Positions 8,218-16,812 of a DNA stretch of 47,564 nt are shown here, piece after piece. How positions within the stretch are numbered: the first letter of the stretch is position 1; each line of letters starts with the position of its first letter. Position numbers and translations under genes: made by a program. The stretch lies in contig CAJWAO010000008.1 in the NCBI GenBank assembly GCA_913020765.1, positions 1-47,564 on the forward strand, read 5' to 3'. Source of the stretch: an uncultured Flavobacteriales bacterium (lineage in GTDB: Bacteria > Bacteroidota > Bacteroidia > Flavobacteriales_D > Crocinitomicaceae). The notes beneath the pieces were generated by a model. It was not told where the DNA came from, searched no databases, and saw nothing but the letters and a program-made list of their open reading frames with translations.

Positions 8218-11200
8218 TTAATTAATAAAACTGCCAAGAGTAAACCCATTTTCAACAATATTGAATTGTAATGTGAATCGAATCTCATCTGTATAGTTCT
8301 CATATAATGGGCCCATGTTCTGAGAACGAACCAACGGGAAATAAATACCAAATACGTCACCAAATGTTAAAGCAAAACCTGCATTACATACATATTCAAT
8401 ATTTGTATCACTCGGAAATAATCCTTGATTGAGGAATATTTCGAAAACATTCGGTTTTATGGGAAGTGCCAAATAGGTATTGAAGGAGGCTATCCATTTA
8501 AGATTTGTTCCGACACTTGATGTCGAATAAAAGTTACCCATGCCATCCATCTGCTGCTGCACTCCTCCCCTTGCAAAATAATATTGTTCCAAAAAAAGAT
8601 CTCTTCCTCCCTCCACTCCTGTCATAGATAGGTTTTGATGATAGCTATCAAAAGTGGAGAGTTCTGAAACTATATTTTTTCCGATGTAAGCACCAAAACT
8701 GATGGATCGCCTCATATCTCCCAAGCTATAATTGACATTAAAACTTGCACTTAGCTCTGCTCTGAGCATTTTATCGATATCAACCCCTCCAGTATTTTCC
8801 GTCGATTGCTCGTAATATGTTACGGATGGAGAAATAAGAAACGAAGTGTTTTTAAACTCTTTTTGGAAAAGATACTTAATTCTAGCCCCATAGTTATTCT
8901 GATAAAGCGCTAAGTTTTGTGAAAAATCACCCTGCCAAATTCCTTTGATTTCAGCATAACTAAACGAAGTATTTCTTTTACTTCTATCACCAAAAATAGC
9001 TTTTAAATAAGGTGTTAACCCAAAAAACCTGGATTGAAATTGACCAGGATGGGTAAATGATTTCAATGACGCCCCAATTTTAAGCTGCTTAATATTGTTT
9101 TTCGGAAGCACAACATACAATGCTTCGCCAACCCCAACGAAATTCTTACTTTTAAAACCAAACTGAGGTGCAACAAGGTATTGAAAACGTTGTAATGGAA
9201 CTCCCAAATTGTGGAAGGCTGCCCCTAGCATTAATCCATCATAAGCATTACCTGCAAGTATCGGTGTCCAAAACAAATTGGTTCGATTTACTTCGTGGTC
9301 CCCTGAAAAAAATTCAATTTTAAGCGGCTCCCATTTGTGGAATAAAGCTTTTTTTCGCCAGGTATTGTTGTGCCTTGACAACTCCGGAATATTCTTATCA
9401 GCGTCAATCACAACTCGGTTGAATTCAGTAATATTTGAACTAAGAACACCTTCAGAATTTCCGGGCTCAATCCAAATAGTCTCTATTAGGTCGTCATTTT
9501 TAAAAGCATTAATTTCAATCGGACCATTCACCTGACCTACATTTTTGACTTTTACCACAGAACCACTTTTCAGCTTTGGCTTTACACTTCGGATTTTAAA
9601 GTCCACATGATTTGTTGTTTGAATCAAATCATCGAAAAACCATGATAAATCTTTTCCTGTTTCATTTTCGAATAATATTCTTAAATCTTCAGGTTGTGGG
9701 TGTTTAAATTTCCACTCATTAAAGTATGCGTGCATGATTCGATCAAATTCCAAATCACCCAAAAAATCTTTTAAATAATAGAAAACAAGACCTGTTTTTT
9801 GATACATAATAATACCGTAATTAGCAGGAGAAAAATCTTTAGAATGGGTCTCAATAGGTTGATCGGCACCAGCTGTATGCGTGAAACGATAGCTTAAATC
9901 ACCCATGTCATGGTAATCTAAATCATTAAGGTGAAAACGGCCATTCAATACCATATCAGATAAGCGAGTATTATCAGGATACTTCGTTTGAATATATCGC
10001 ACCTCATTCAAGGTATTGATTCCTTCGTCCATCCATCCGTGAACCCGCTCATTGCTACCCATAATACCATAAAACCAATTGTGACCCACCTCATGAACAA
10101 TGACAATCTCTAATTCCTCTTTTGAGGAAGAATTGCCAATCACGGTAACGTTGGGGTATTCCATGCCTCCGCCAGCACTTATTGTTCCATCCACCGCTGT
10201 GACATGGTTGTATGGATAATTTCCATTCCAAAGTGAATAATAATAAGTTCCATCATTTAAATACTCAATAGCATGCTGCCAGTGTCTCGCATTTTGAGGA
10301 ACGAAGAGCGCCCAAGTATCAACAAGCTTTCTTGTTCCTGGCAATTCAACTGAACCTTTGAGTACCGCATATCTCTTATCTGCAAACCAAGCAAAATCAT
10401 GCACCTTGTCTTGCGTATATCGAATCGTTTTATAATTGTCAGCTGAAGGAGGGAAAGGTGTAATCGTATTAATTTGATTAGACTCAGCTACCAATGACGT
10501 CAAATTCAACTCAGTTTCTTTGGCCAAATTATTCATAAATTCAATTTCACTTGCATTTTGCAAGTCTCCTGTTGATCCGACCACATAATTTTTGGGAAGT
10601 GTAATAGATACATCAAAAGATCCGAACTCAGAGTAGAATTCACCCTGATTCAAATAAGGCATTGGGTTCCAACCATTTTTATCATATACCGCAGGTTTAG
10701 GATACCATTGGGTAATTTGATAAGATTGACCAATATGTCCTAATCTTGATATGCTTCCAGAGGGAACCTTTACGCGAAAAGGAGTTGAAACATCAATAGA
10801 TTCATCGGGTAAGAGCGGCGTCAATAAAGCCAAAACTGCAATATCCTCATGCCCCTGAAAAATACTATATTTTACTTTTTTTCCATTAATTTGGAATGCA
10901 ATAGAGTCAATAAAACCGTTATCCTCATTTGAAATATTTTTAAGGACATCATTGCCATTTTCCTGCATTTGCTTTGCTAATGCGGTCTCTCCATTCTTAT
11001 AGGCATTAGGCCATAAATGAATGTAAAGTTCGTTCAATGTATCAGGTGAGTGATTGATATATTCAAATTCCGCAAACCCTCGGAGGATATGTTTCCGATC
11101 ATCAAGCCGGACAGATATTTTATAATTTACCTCTTGCTGCCAATAATCCTGCGCAGCTAACAATCCAATAAATAAACTAAAAAATGATACTAAAAATAAA

Positions 11201-11220
11201 TTTCTGTATTCCATAGGCAT
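8218..11220 (-). CDS. Exported M1-family (gluzincin) metallopeptidase with large C-terminal region
   Basis: Zinc peptidase related to M1 aminopeptidases, with a signal peptide (MEYRNLFLVSFFSLFIGLLAAQ). The zinc site is H376-E-V-G-H380 followed by E399, giving HExxH-X18-E. GGGMEYP upstream replaces the canonical GxMEN exopeptidase motif. The C-terminal half (about 620-1000) has alternating strand patterns with tyrosines and ends in an aromatic-rich stretch, resembling an outer-membrane barrel or surface domain. That reading is inference. I reject the upstream GTG at 11235 because it lies inside the terminator stem of the preceding gene. The start is ATG 11220 or ATG 11214, both preserving the signal peptide. 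sppA follows after 17 bases. Confidence 0.88.
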   Translation of the reverse strand: MPMEYRNLFLVSFFSLFIGLLAAQDYWQQEVNYKISVRLDDRKHILRGFAEFEYINHSPDTLNELYIHLWPNAYKNGETALAKQMQENGNDVLKNISNEDNGFIDSIAFQINGKKVKYSIFQGHEDIAVLALLTPLLPDESIDVSTPFRVKVPSGSISRLGHIGQSYQITQWYPKPAVYDKNGWNPMPYLNQGEFYSEFGSFDVSITLPKNYVVGSTGDLQNASEIEFMNNLAKETELNLTSLVAESNQINTITPFPPSADNYKTIRYTQDKVHDFAWFADKRYAVLKGSVELPGTRKLVDTWALFVPQNARHWQHAIEYLNDGTYYYSLWNGNYPYNHVTAVDGTISAGGGMEYPNVTVIGNSSSKEELEIVIVHEVGHNWFYGIMGSNERVHGWMDEGINTLNEVRYIQTKYPDNTRLSDMVLNGRFHLNDLDYHDMGDLSYRFTHTAGADQPIETHSKDFSPANYGIIMYQKTGLVFYYLKDFLGDLEFDRIMHAYFNEWKFKHPQPEDLRILFENETGKDLSWFFDDLIQTTNHVDFKIRSVKPKLKSGSVVKVKNVGQVNGPIEINAFKNDDLIETIWIEPGNSEGVLSSNITEFNRVVIDADKNIPELSRHNNTWRKKALFHKWEPLKIEFFSGDHEVNRTNLFWTPILAGNAYDGLMLGAAFHNLGVPLQRFQYLVAPQFGFKSKNFVGVGEALYVVLPKNNIKQLKIGASLKSFTHPGQFQSRFFGLTPYLKAIFGDRSKRNTSFSYAEIKGIWQGDFSQNLALYQNNYGARIKYLFQKEFKNTSFLISPSVTYYEQSTENTGGVDIDKMLRAELSASFNVNYSLGDMRRSISFGAYIGKNIVSELSTFDSYHQNLSMTGVEGGRDLFLEQYYFARGGVQQQMDGMGNFYSTSSVGTNLKWIASFNTYLALPIKPNVFEIFLNQGLFPSDTNIEYVCNAGFALTFGDVFGIYFPLVRSQNMGPLYENYTDEIRFTLQFNIVENGFTLGSFIN

Positions 11221-11250
11221 AAAAAAAGGCTGCACTTCTGCGCAGCCTAT
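11221..11250 (-). terminator. Intrinsic terminator after the LTD/cupredoxin gene
   Basis: Read on the minus strand, a 7-bp stem (AGGCTGC paired with GCAGCCT, 8-base loop) is followed at once by seven T. It lies 22 bases after the stop of the upstream gene. The T-tract directly abuts the ATG of the M1 peptidase gene, so the downstream gene is either expressed by read-through or has a promoter I cannot see. Confidence 0.75.
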
Positions 11251-11271
11251 AAAAATACATAAAATGGATTA

Positions 11272-13728
11272 TTATTTAATCAAGCGTAATGTTTGTGTTT
11301 GTTGAAGTCCATCTTCAAATGTGAACAAATAGACCCCATTAGGCCAGTCAAGCGTTGAAAGTTTGTCACCATGTAAAACTTCTTGACTATGAATAATTCT
11401 GCCTTGCATGTCACGAACAACGAGAGAAGAGCTAAGTGCAGAAGAAAATGCAACTTCAACTTCATTGCTAAAAGGATTTGGGAAAACACCAACGTTAAAT
11501 GGGATATTTTCAGTTATACCCGATGTACTTACTGGCTCAAAACTTGCGAGTCCACATGGAAATAATTGGTATCCAGAATCATATGGCGATGAAGAATCAT
11601 ATTGACCACCAATTCCTGTTACATCGAATAACCCTTGAGGGGCTGCGCCTTCTGGAATATCTGTATCCCCATCAATACGCAAAGTAAATATATTATCTCC
11701 ATCTGTAACATCAATATTATTGGACCCTGAAGGAAAAGTAGCAATAGGGTCTACGAAGCTTACATTTTCAATACGAATCAATTGAGACTCTGTATCCTCA
11801 TTTAAATCTGTTACTATTGTAGGCTCCTGTAACGTATTTTCAGTGCTCAAGACTTCAATACTATCTGCGAATACCTCAATTAAACCATTGAATTGATCGA
11901 TTTGACCAAGAACACGAATTTCGTCTCCTTCGGTAACAACATAATCACTCACATCAACAAAGTTGTATACATTGATTCCATTATTATCTGAATCAATCAT
12001 TGTAAAGCTCAACCCTTCATTTCCGTCAAAATCGATACAATGTACGACTCCTTGTAAGGAAACGTATACACCAACAGAGTCAGCGAGTAGATTGGAATCA
12101 TTCGTTGTTACACTGGCAATATCTGTACTTAAATAGTCCAAGGTCTCTCCGGACAATACGATAGTTTTAGACTCTGGAGAGGAACCTGCAACAACAGTAA
12201 TCGTACCTACCATTCCATTTGCGGCATGTGATCCAACAGAGCAATCGTATTCATAAGTACCGGGCAAGGTAAAAATATGAAAATACATCTCGGAATCACT
12301 AGTTGGGGTAGATGCGAAACTCTCAGGATTGTTATAATTTTCGCCTGATACAGAATTCGTAATAAAATTCACATTGTGAAATCCTCCATCATTAATCCAA
12401 TAAACAGTATCACCTACATTAATTGTCAAAAGCTGAGGCTGGTAGTAATAATTCCCCGAATTGACCGTATGAGAAACAGCCTGGCTTTGTGAAGAAATGG
12501 TTACAATTCCCTCTTGGCTATAATTTTGTGAGGCTCCATTTAACCTTACAAAAACCTCTGCGCTCTGCACTTGCCCTCCAATATTTGGAAGGAGTAATGA
12601 ATTTGAAAAAGTTCCTGCTGAGGACGATGAAATCTCATAGTCACCTGATACATCAACTGTAATATCTTCCGTTAAGTAGTTACCTGAAACTACAAAAGTT
12701 TGTTCTGAGGAAGGGGCTCCAACGAAATGTGAAAAACCGATAAGCGTATCCTCGGAGCTAAATAAAACAGGATCTGGATTCAAAATTTCGCCAGATAAAT
12801 TGACTGAAAGGTTATCAGCACCTGCAGAAGTAAAATCAATACTACCATTCGAAGGAACCGCCAAAACAGAACCATTTAGTCGAATATATAAAGTAGTGGA
12901 AGTCAATTCACCTGATACCGGAGTCAGCAGTAAATTTGTTGAAAATCCAGTTGACGAGGTTAAAGAAATTTCATAATCACCAGAGACTGAAACTGAGATA
13001 TCAGATGTTAGGTTTGTTCCGGATACGTCAAGTGTTTGTTCGGGAGAAGGTGTACCGACAAACTGAATAAATCCATCCAATTCACTAACAGAAGAAACTA
13101 CAGTTGGCTCATCAGAAGATTCACCTATCCATACTCCTGGATCATAAATACCGTCACCTGTATTGATTGGTTGTTGCGTATGACTCGTACATCCTGAAAC
13201 TTGGCTGTCTGCCCATACATTCCATTCAGATTCTTCCCAAACTGGATTTGAAGCTGATACCGATGCGATTCGTTCTGCCCTTCCATCTTCGAATTCATGA
13301 CACGTTCCGCTACCGTCCTCTCCGGGTACACCAAAAATATCGATTGTATTATCGGAAGCATCAAAAATAGCAATTTGATCATCACCATTACTATCTGCTG
13401 CACCACCAGTACCGGCATCAATATCCGGAGCAAATCCATATACATTTTCGAATTCCCCCGCGTTTGGCGAAATGATAACAAAAGATCCTGAAGATAAGAT
13501 CCCAATAGATGACAAGTCTACACCTGTATTTTGAGGCCCCGCATTGCCATTTGTCCATCTTCGCAATTCCCAATCAGTCAAATCAACATCGCTGGCACTC
13601 TGATTATAGATTTCTACATAACGAGCCCCGGAATTATTATTTGGATCAGCCAACTCGGTTATTATCAACTGGCTAAATGAGTAACTGCTGAAAAGCATTA
13701 CTAACAGTAAAGTATAAATTTTTTTCAT
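11272..13728 (-). CDS. T9SS-secreted multidomain protein: lamin-tail, repeat, cupredoxin, OB-like domains
   Basis: Secreted 818-residue protein with signal peptide MKKIYTLLLVMLFSSYSFSQ. Residues about 21-190 form a lamin-tail domain (LIITELADP, ARYVEIYN, DLTDWELRRW). Two repeats of about 105 residues follow (about 214-315 and 324-530), both with GFxxFVGxPSxEQT, DYEIS and a closing LSGE. The second repeat is interrupted at about 418-513 by a cupredoxin-like domain with H451, C496, H501 and M506, the full type-1 copper ligand set. Residues about 535-740 contain two segments resembling OB-fold/DUF5689 modules. The last 75 residues are a T9SS type A sorting domain (VFPNPF, NGVYLF, LRLIK). A surface-attached or secreted copper-binding role is inferred. 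It has its own terminator. Confidence 0.85.
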   Translation of the reverse strand: MKKIYTLLLVMLFSSYSFSQLIITELADPNNNSGARYVEIYNQSASDVDLTDWELRRWTNGNAGPQNTGVDLSSIGILSSGSFVIISPNAGEFENVYGFAPDIDAGTGGAADSNGDDQIAIFDASDNTIDIFGVPGEDGSGTCHEFEDGRAERIASVSASNPVWEESEWNVWADSQVSGCTSHTQQPINTGDGIYDPGVWIGESSDEPTVVSSVSELDGFIQFVGTPSPEQTLDVSGTNLTSDISVSVSGDYEISLTSSTGFSTNLLLTPVSGELTSTTLYIRLNGSVLAVPSNGSIDFTSAGADNLSVNLSGEILNPDPVLFSSEDTLIGFSHFVGAPSSEQTFVVSGNYLTEDITVDVSGDYEISSSSAGTFSNSLLLPNIGGQVQSAEVFVRLNGASQNYSQEGIVTISSQSQAVSHTVNSGNYYYQPQLLTINVGDTVYWINDGGFHNVNFITNSVSGENYNNPESFASTPTSDSEMYFHIFTLPGTYEYDCSVGSHAANGMVGTITVVAGSSPESKTIVLSGETLDYLSTDIASVTTNDSNLLADSVGVYVSLQGVVHCIDFDGNEGLSFTMIDSDNNGINVYNFVDVSDYVVTEGDEIRVLGQIDQFNGLIEVFADSIEVLSTENTLQEPTIVTDLNEDTESQLIRIENVSFVDPIATFPSGSNNIDVTDGDNIFTLRIDGDTDIPEGAAPQGLFDVTGIGGQYDSSSPYDSGYQLFPCGLASFEPVSTSGITENIPFNVGVFPNPFSNEVEVAFSSALSSSLVVRDMQGRIIHSQEVLHGDKLSTLDWPNGVYLFTFEDGLQQTQTLRLIK

Positions 13729-13790
13729 GAATTAATTTTTTGAAGTAAAAATACAAATGAATTTGAAATATATTCAGAGTTTATCAAAAC

Positions 13791-13814
13791 AAAAAAAGGC
13801 GCCGAAGCGCCTTG
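13791..13814 (-). terminator. Intrinsic terminator of pnp
   Basis: Minus strand: stem AGGCGC/GCGCCT (13797-13802 with 13807-13812), closed by a TTCG tetraloop and followed by seven T. It lies 23 bases after the pnp stop codon. The GC stem and stable UUCG loop make this a strong terminator. Confidence 0.9.
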
Positions 13815-13836
13815 TGATTTAATGTATAATTCAAAA

Positions 13837-15978
13837 TTAATTTTTCGGATTATCTTTTCTTTCTGGTTTTGGAAGTAGCACCTTTCTTGAAAGCTTCCAT
13901 TTTTTGGTTCTAGGATCTTTGCCTATTACCTTAAACTTCAACATATCACCTTCCTTACATACATCACTCATTCGAGCTGTTTTCTCCCAAGCAAATTCAG
14001 AAATATGAATCAAGCCATCAGTACCAGGAACAATTTCTACGAAACACCCGAAGTCTTTAACTGATTTAACAACACCCTCGTACTCTTTTTGATCCTCAAC
14101 CTGCGGTGGAAATGCGATCAACTTTAACTTTTTCAAAGCATTTGCCATATCATCACCGTTATTTGATAATACTTGGACGCAACCCTCACCATTTTCTAAC
14201 TCCTCAATGGTAATTGTTGTATTTGTCTCTTTTTGAAGCCCCTGAATGATTTTTCCTCCAGGCCCGATGATTCCACCAATCATTTCATTCGGTACATTGA
14301 AGGACTCAACTCTAGGTGTTTGCGGCTTTAAGTCTGCATTTGGTGCCGGAAGCGTCTCTAATATCTTGTCTAGGATGTGAAGACGCCCCACTTTGGCCTG
14401 CTCTAAGGCTTGAATCAAAACATCATATGGTAAACCATCGACCTTAATATCCATCTGGCAAGCCGTTATTCCTTTTGCCGTTCCTGTTATTTTGAAATCC
14501 ATATCACCCAAATGATCTTCATCGCCTAATATATCAGATAGGACAGCAAATTTTCCATTTTCAGCAACCAGTCCCATGGCTATTCCCGTAACAGGTGATT
14601 TAATTTGGATACCCCCATCCATCAATGCGAGTGTACCAGCACAAACAGTAGCCATAGAAGAAGAACCGTTTGATTCTAAAATCTCCGACACAAGACGAAT
14701 GGTGTATGGATTGTCATCTGGTAAAACTGGTCTCAGTGCTCTTAATGCCAGATTACCATGACCAATCTCTCTTCGAGAGACACTGAATTTCATTCGAGCC
14801 TCACCCGTCGAAAAAGGTGGGAAGTTATAATGCAACATAAAAGGAGTTGATCCCTTAAAGGTAACGTCATCAATCATCTGCTCATCCATCTTACCCCCTA
14901 GGGTTAGTGTTGTCAAGGACTGAGTTTCCCCTCGGGTAAATACTGCAGATCCATGGGCAGTTGGTAGATAATCTACCTCAGACCAAATTGCTCTTACCTC
15001 ATCAAATCTACGCCCATCCAGACGTATATTATCATCTAGCATGGTGTCTCGAACTGCCTTTTTCATGGCTTCTTTAAAGTAAACGGAAATATATTTGCCA
15101 ATTTCCTCATTCTCTTCTTCTGTTAGTGACGCGATAAACGCCTCTTTAACGGCACCAAACAATTCAGCTCTTTTCTCTTTCGATGCCAGCCCCTGTCTTG
15201 CCACTTCTCGACACTTATCGTAAGAGAAATCCATAATTCTTTTTCTAACCTCTTCATTGTGGTCCTCATGCGCGTATTCTCTTTTCGGTGAGGAGGTCGG
15301 AATCTCAGCAGCCAGTTCTATTTGGAATTTACATTGCTTCTTAATTGCTTCATGAGCAACCTTAATGACTTCAACCATTTCAGCCTCCGAGGCCTCGGCC
15401 AACTCACCTTCTACCATTACAATATTATCAATCGTACCTGCAATGATACAGTCTACGTCAGAAACTTCCATTTCCTCCAAGGTAGGATTGATTACAAACT
15501 CACCATTAACTCGACCGACTCTCACCTCTGACATTGGACCATTAAATGGAATATCTGAAACCGCAATGGCGGAGGATGCTGCAAATCCAACAAGCGCGTC
15601 TGGGCTATTTACACCATCGTAAGCAATCAATTGCATCATCAACTGAACATCTGCATGAAAATCATCTGGAAACAGTGGACGAAGCGCCCGATCAACAATT
15701 CGCATTACCAAAATTTCTCTTTCAGATGGCCTTGCCTCTCTTCTAAAGAAACCTCCCGGAATTCTTCCATCAGCAGCAAACTTCTCACGGTAGTCAACAG
15801 TCAGGGGTAGAAAGTCCACACCCTCTTTAGCTTCTTTACTAGCAACTACCGTTGCTAAAATCATAGTGTCTCCCATTCTCAAAACAACAGCGCCATCAGC
15901 CTGTTTGGCTAGCTTACCGGTTTCAATGGAAATTGTTTTGCCACCTATTTCAATGGTCTTTGTTATTCCTAGTTTCAT
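13837..15978 (-). CDS. pnp: Polyribonucleotide nucleotidyltransferase (PNPase)
   Basis: Phosphorolytic 3'-to-5' exoribonuclease of mRNA decay. The domain order is standard over 713 residues. The first RNase PH core is at about 10-140 (ADGRIPGGFFRREARPSE), a helical linker at about 240-320, the catalytic second RNase PH core at about 330-540 (FTRGETQSL, DILGDEDHLGDMDFK), a KH domain near 560-620 (MIGGIIGPGGKIIQ), and an S1 domain at about 625-695 (YEGVVKSVKDFGCFVEI). It follows rpsO as in many bacteria, but an intrinsic terminator lies between them, so it may be transcribed separately or by read-through. A UUCG-looped terminator ends the unit. Confidence 0.97.
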   Translation of the reverse strand: MKLGITKTIEIGGKTISIETGKLAKQADGAVVLRMGDTMILATVVASKEAKEGVDFLPLTVDYREKFAADGRIPGGFFRREARPSEREILVMRIVDRALRPLFPDDFHADVQLMMQLIAYDGVNSPDALVGFAASSAIAVSDIPFNGPMSEVRVGRVNGEFVINPTLEEMEVSDVDCIIAGTIDNIVMVEGELAEASEAEMVEVIKVAHEAIKKQCKFQIELAAEIPTSSPKREYAHEDHNEEVRKRIMDFSYDKCREVARQGLASKEKRAELFGAVKEAFIASLTEEENEEIGKYISVYFKEAMKKAVRDTMLDDNIRLDGRRFDEVRAIWSEVDYLPTAHGSAVFTRGETQSLTTLTLGGKMDEQMIDDVTFKGSTPFMLHYNFPPFSTGEARMKFSVSRREIGHGNLALRALRPVLPDDNPYTIRLVSEILESNGSSSMATVCAGTLALMDGGIQIKSPVTGIAMGLVAENGKFAVLSDILGDEDHLGDMDFKITGTAKGITACQMDIKVDGLPYDVLIQALEQAKVGRLHILDKILETLPAPNADLKPQTPRVESFNVPNEMIGGIIGPGGKIIQGLQKETNTTITIEELENGEGCVQVLSNNGDDMANALKKLKLIAFPPQVEDQKEYEGVVKSVKDFGCFVEIVPGTDGLIHISEFAWEKTARMSDVCKEGDMLKFKVIGKDPRTKKWKLSRKVLLPKPERKDNPKN

Positions 15979-16004
15979 ACTTTTTAATCTATAATTATCA
16001 AATT

Positions 16005-16045
16005 TTTAAAAACAAAAGGGACAGCCGATACTATCGATTGTCCCC
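16005..16045 (-). terminator. Intrinsic terminator between rpsO and pnp
   Basis: Minus strand: GGGACA pairs with TGTCCC (16039-16044 with 16018-16023) around an inner CGAT/ATCG stem, and is followed by T-rich sequence (TTTTGTTTTT). It lies about 30 bases after rpsO and 30 before pnp. It is probably partial, allowing read-through to pnp. Confidence 0.75.
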
Positions 16046-16075
16046 TCTTCAATACGTTTTGTAAACCAATTAAAA

Positions 16076-16345
16076 TTAGCGACGAAGTCCTAATTCTTTT
16101 ACTAGTTTACGATATTTCTCAATATCCTTATTTTTCAAGTAGTCCAAAAGACTTCTTCTTTTACCAACGAGTAGCTGAAGCGCTCTTTGGGTACCAAAAT
16201 CTTTTTTATTCTTTTTCATGTGGTTGGTAAGGTGACCGATTCGGTAAGTAAAAAGAGCGATTTGCCCTTCTGTAGAACCGGTGTTTTTGTCCGAACCTCC
16301 GTGTTTCTTGAAAATATCCTTTTTCACTTTTTTATCTAAATACAT
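16076..16345 (-). CDS. rpsO: 30S ribosomal protein S15
   Basis: Small-subunit protein that binds 16S rRNA helices 20-22 early in assembly. The 89-residue sequence is characteristic: KHGGSDKNTGSTEGQIALFTYRI, LTNHMKKNKKDFGTQRALQLLVGKRRSLLDYL and a basic end ELGLRR. I chose ATG 16345 because it gives the family start (MYLDKKVKKDIF). The 30 extra codons of the open frame upstream are hydrophobic leader sequence, and the promoter lies within them. Gene order rpsO-pnp is widely conserved. In Escherichia coli S15 represses its own translation; whether that holds here cannot be told. Confidence 0.97.
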   Translation of the reverse strand: MYLDKKVKKDIFKKHGGSDKNTGSTEGQIALFTYRIGHLTNHMKKNKKDFGTQRALQLLVGKRRSLLDYLKNKDIEKYRKLVKELGLRR

Positions 16346-16393
16346 GCCAATATTTTTGTAAATAATTATTATGTAGTCCTCTTTGGACGGGTG

Positions 16394-16423
16394 CAAATTT
16401 AGGGATAGTTTTCCAATAAACAA
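16394..16423 (-). promoter_or_regulatory. Consensus Bacteroidota promoter of rpsO
   Basis: Minus strand: TTG (16421-16423), exactly 19 bases, then TAAATTTG (16394-16401). This is a full match to TTG-N19-TAnnTTTG. It leaves a leader of about 45 bases before the rpsO ATG. Confidence 0.65.
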
Positions 16424-16515
16424 GATTATCACCAAGAAATAACCTGATTATAAATACAAAGGATACTTCATCAAAAAATAAATCAATTTACCACTTACTG
16501 ATTAGTAAAAATAAA

Positions 16516-16541
16516 TTGTTCAACCATTTAAATTATATTTG
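16516..16541 (+). promoter_or_regulatory. Candidate promoter of the B12 operon
   Basis: TATATTTG at 16534-16541 matches the -7 consensus, with TTG at 16516-16518 (15-base spacer, shorter than usual). It lies just ahead of the riboswitch, so the transcript would begin at the aptamer. A palindrome TTACTGATTAGTAA (16495-16508) sits upstream. Confidence 0.45.
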
Positions 16542-16548
16542 TACCGCT

Positions 16549-16705
16549 TTTAGGTGTAAATCTTTATTTACTTAAAAAGGAATCCGGTGTAAGTCCGGAG
16601 CTGTATCTGCAGCTGTAAGCGTCTTAAAAACGACTTGATTAACCACTGATTTTCGGGAAGGTAAGTCGTAGTTGACGTGAGCCAGAATACTTGCCTTCGA
16701 GCATA
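16549..16705 (+). promoter_or_regulatory. Cobalamin riboswitch
   Basis: An adenosylcobalamin/cobalamin-class aptamer. Landmarks in order are a GGAA segment and CCGG...CCGG hairpin (16579-16598, GGTGTAAGTCC core), AGCTGTA (16611-16617), CCACT (16643-16647), GGGAAGG (16655-16661) and the B12 box AGCCAG...TTGCC (about 16680-16695). The remaining leader (16706-16812) holds short pairings such as GACTT/AAGTC (16712-16728) but no GC-rich hairpin with a T-run. This suggests control of translation or of a weak attenuator rather than a classic terminator. Excess cobalamin should shut down the downstream uptake genes. Confidence 0.93.
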
Positions 16706-16812
16706 AGAGAAGACTTCAGATTAAAGTCGGACTTAATTTCTCGACAGGGATATTATTTTCTTTTAGCTGATTTCTTCAACGTTTTATTTTTTTAATTATT
16801 TAATTTTTAACG

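Noticed and set aside
11220-11235. GTG start at 11235 for the M1 peptidase
   Set aside because: It falls within the terminator stem of the upstream gene; ATG 11220 or 11214 keep a complete signal peptide.
13125-13505. 126-codon minus-strand frame within the LTD/cupredoxin gene
   Set aside because: Out-of-frame shadow of a well-supported secreted protein.
16346-16435. N-terminal extension of S15
   Set aside because: Contains the consensus rpsO promoter; the family start is at 16345.
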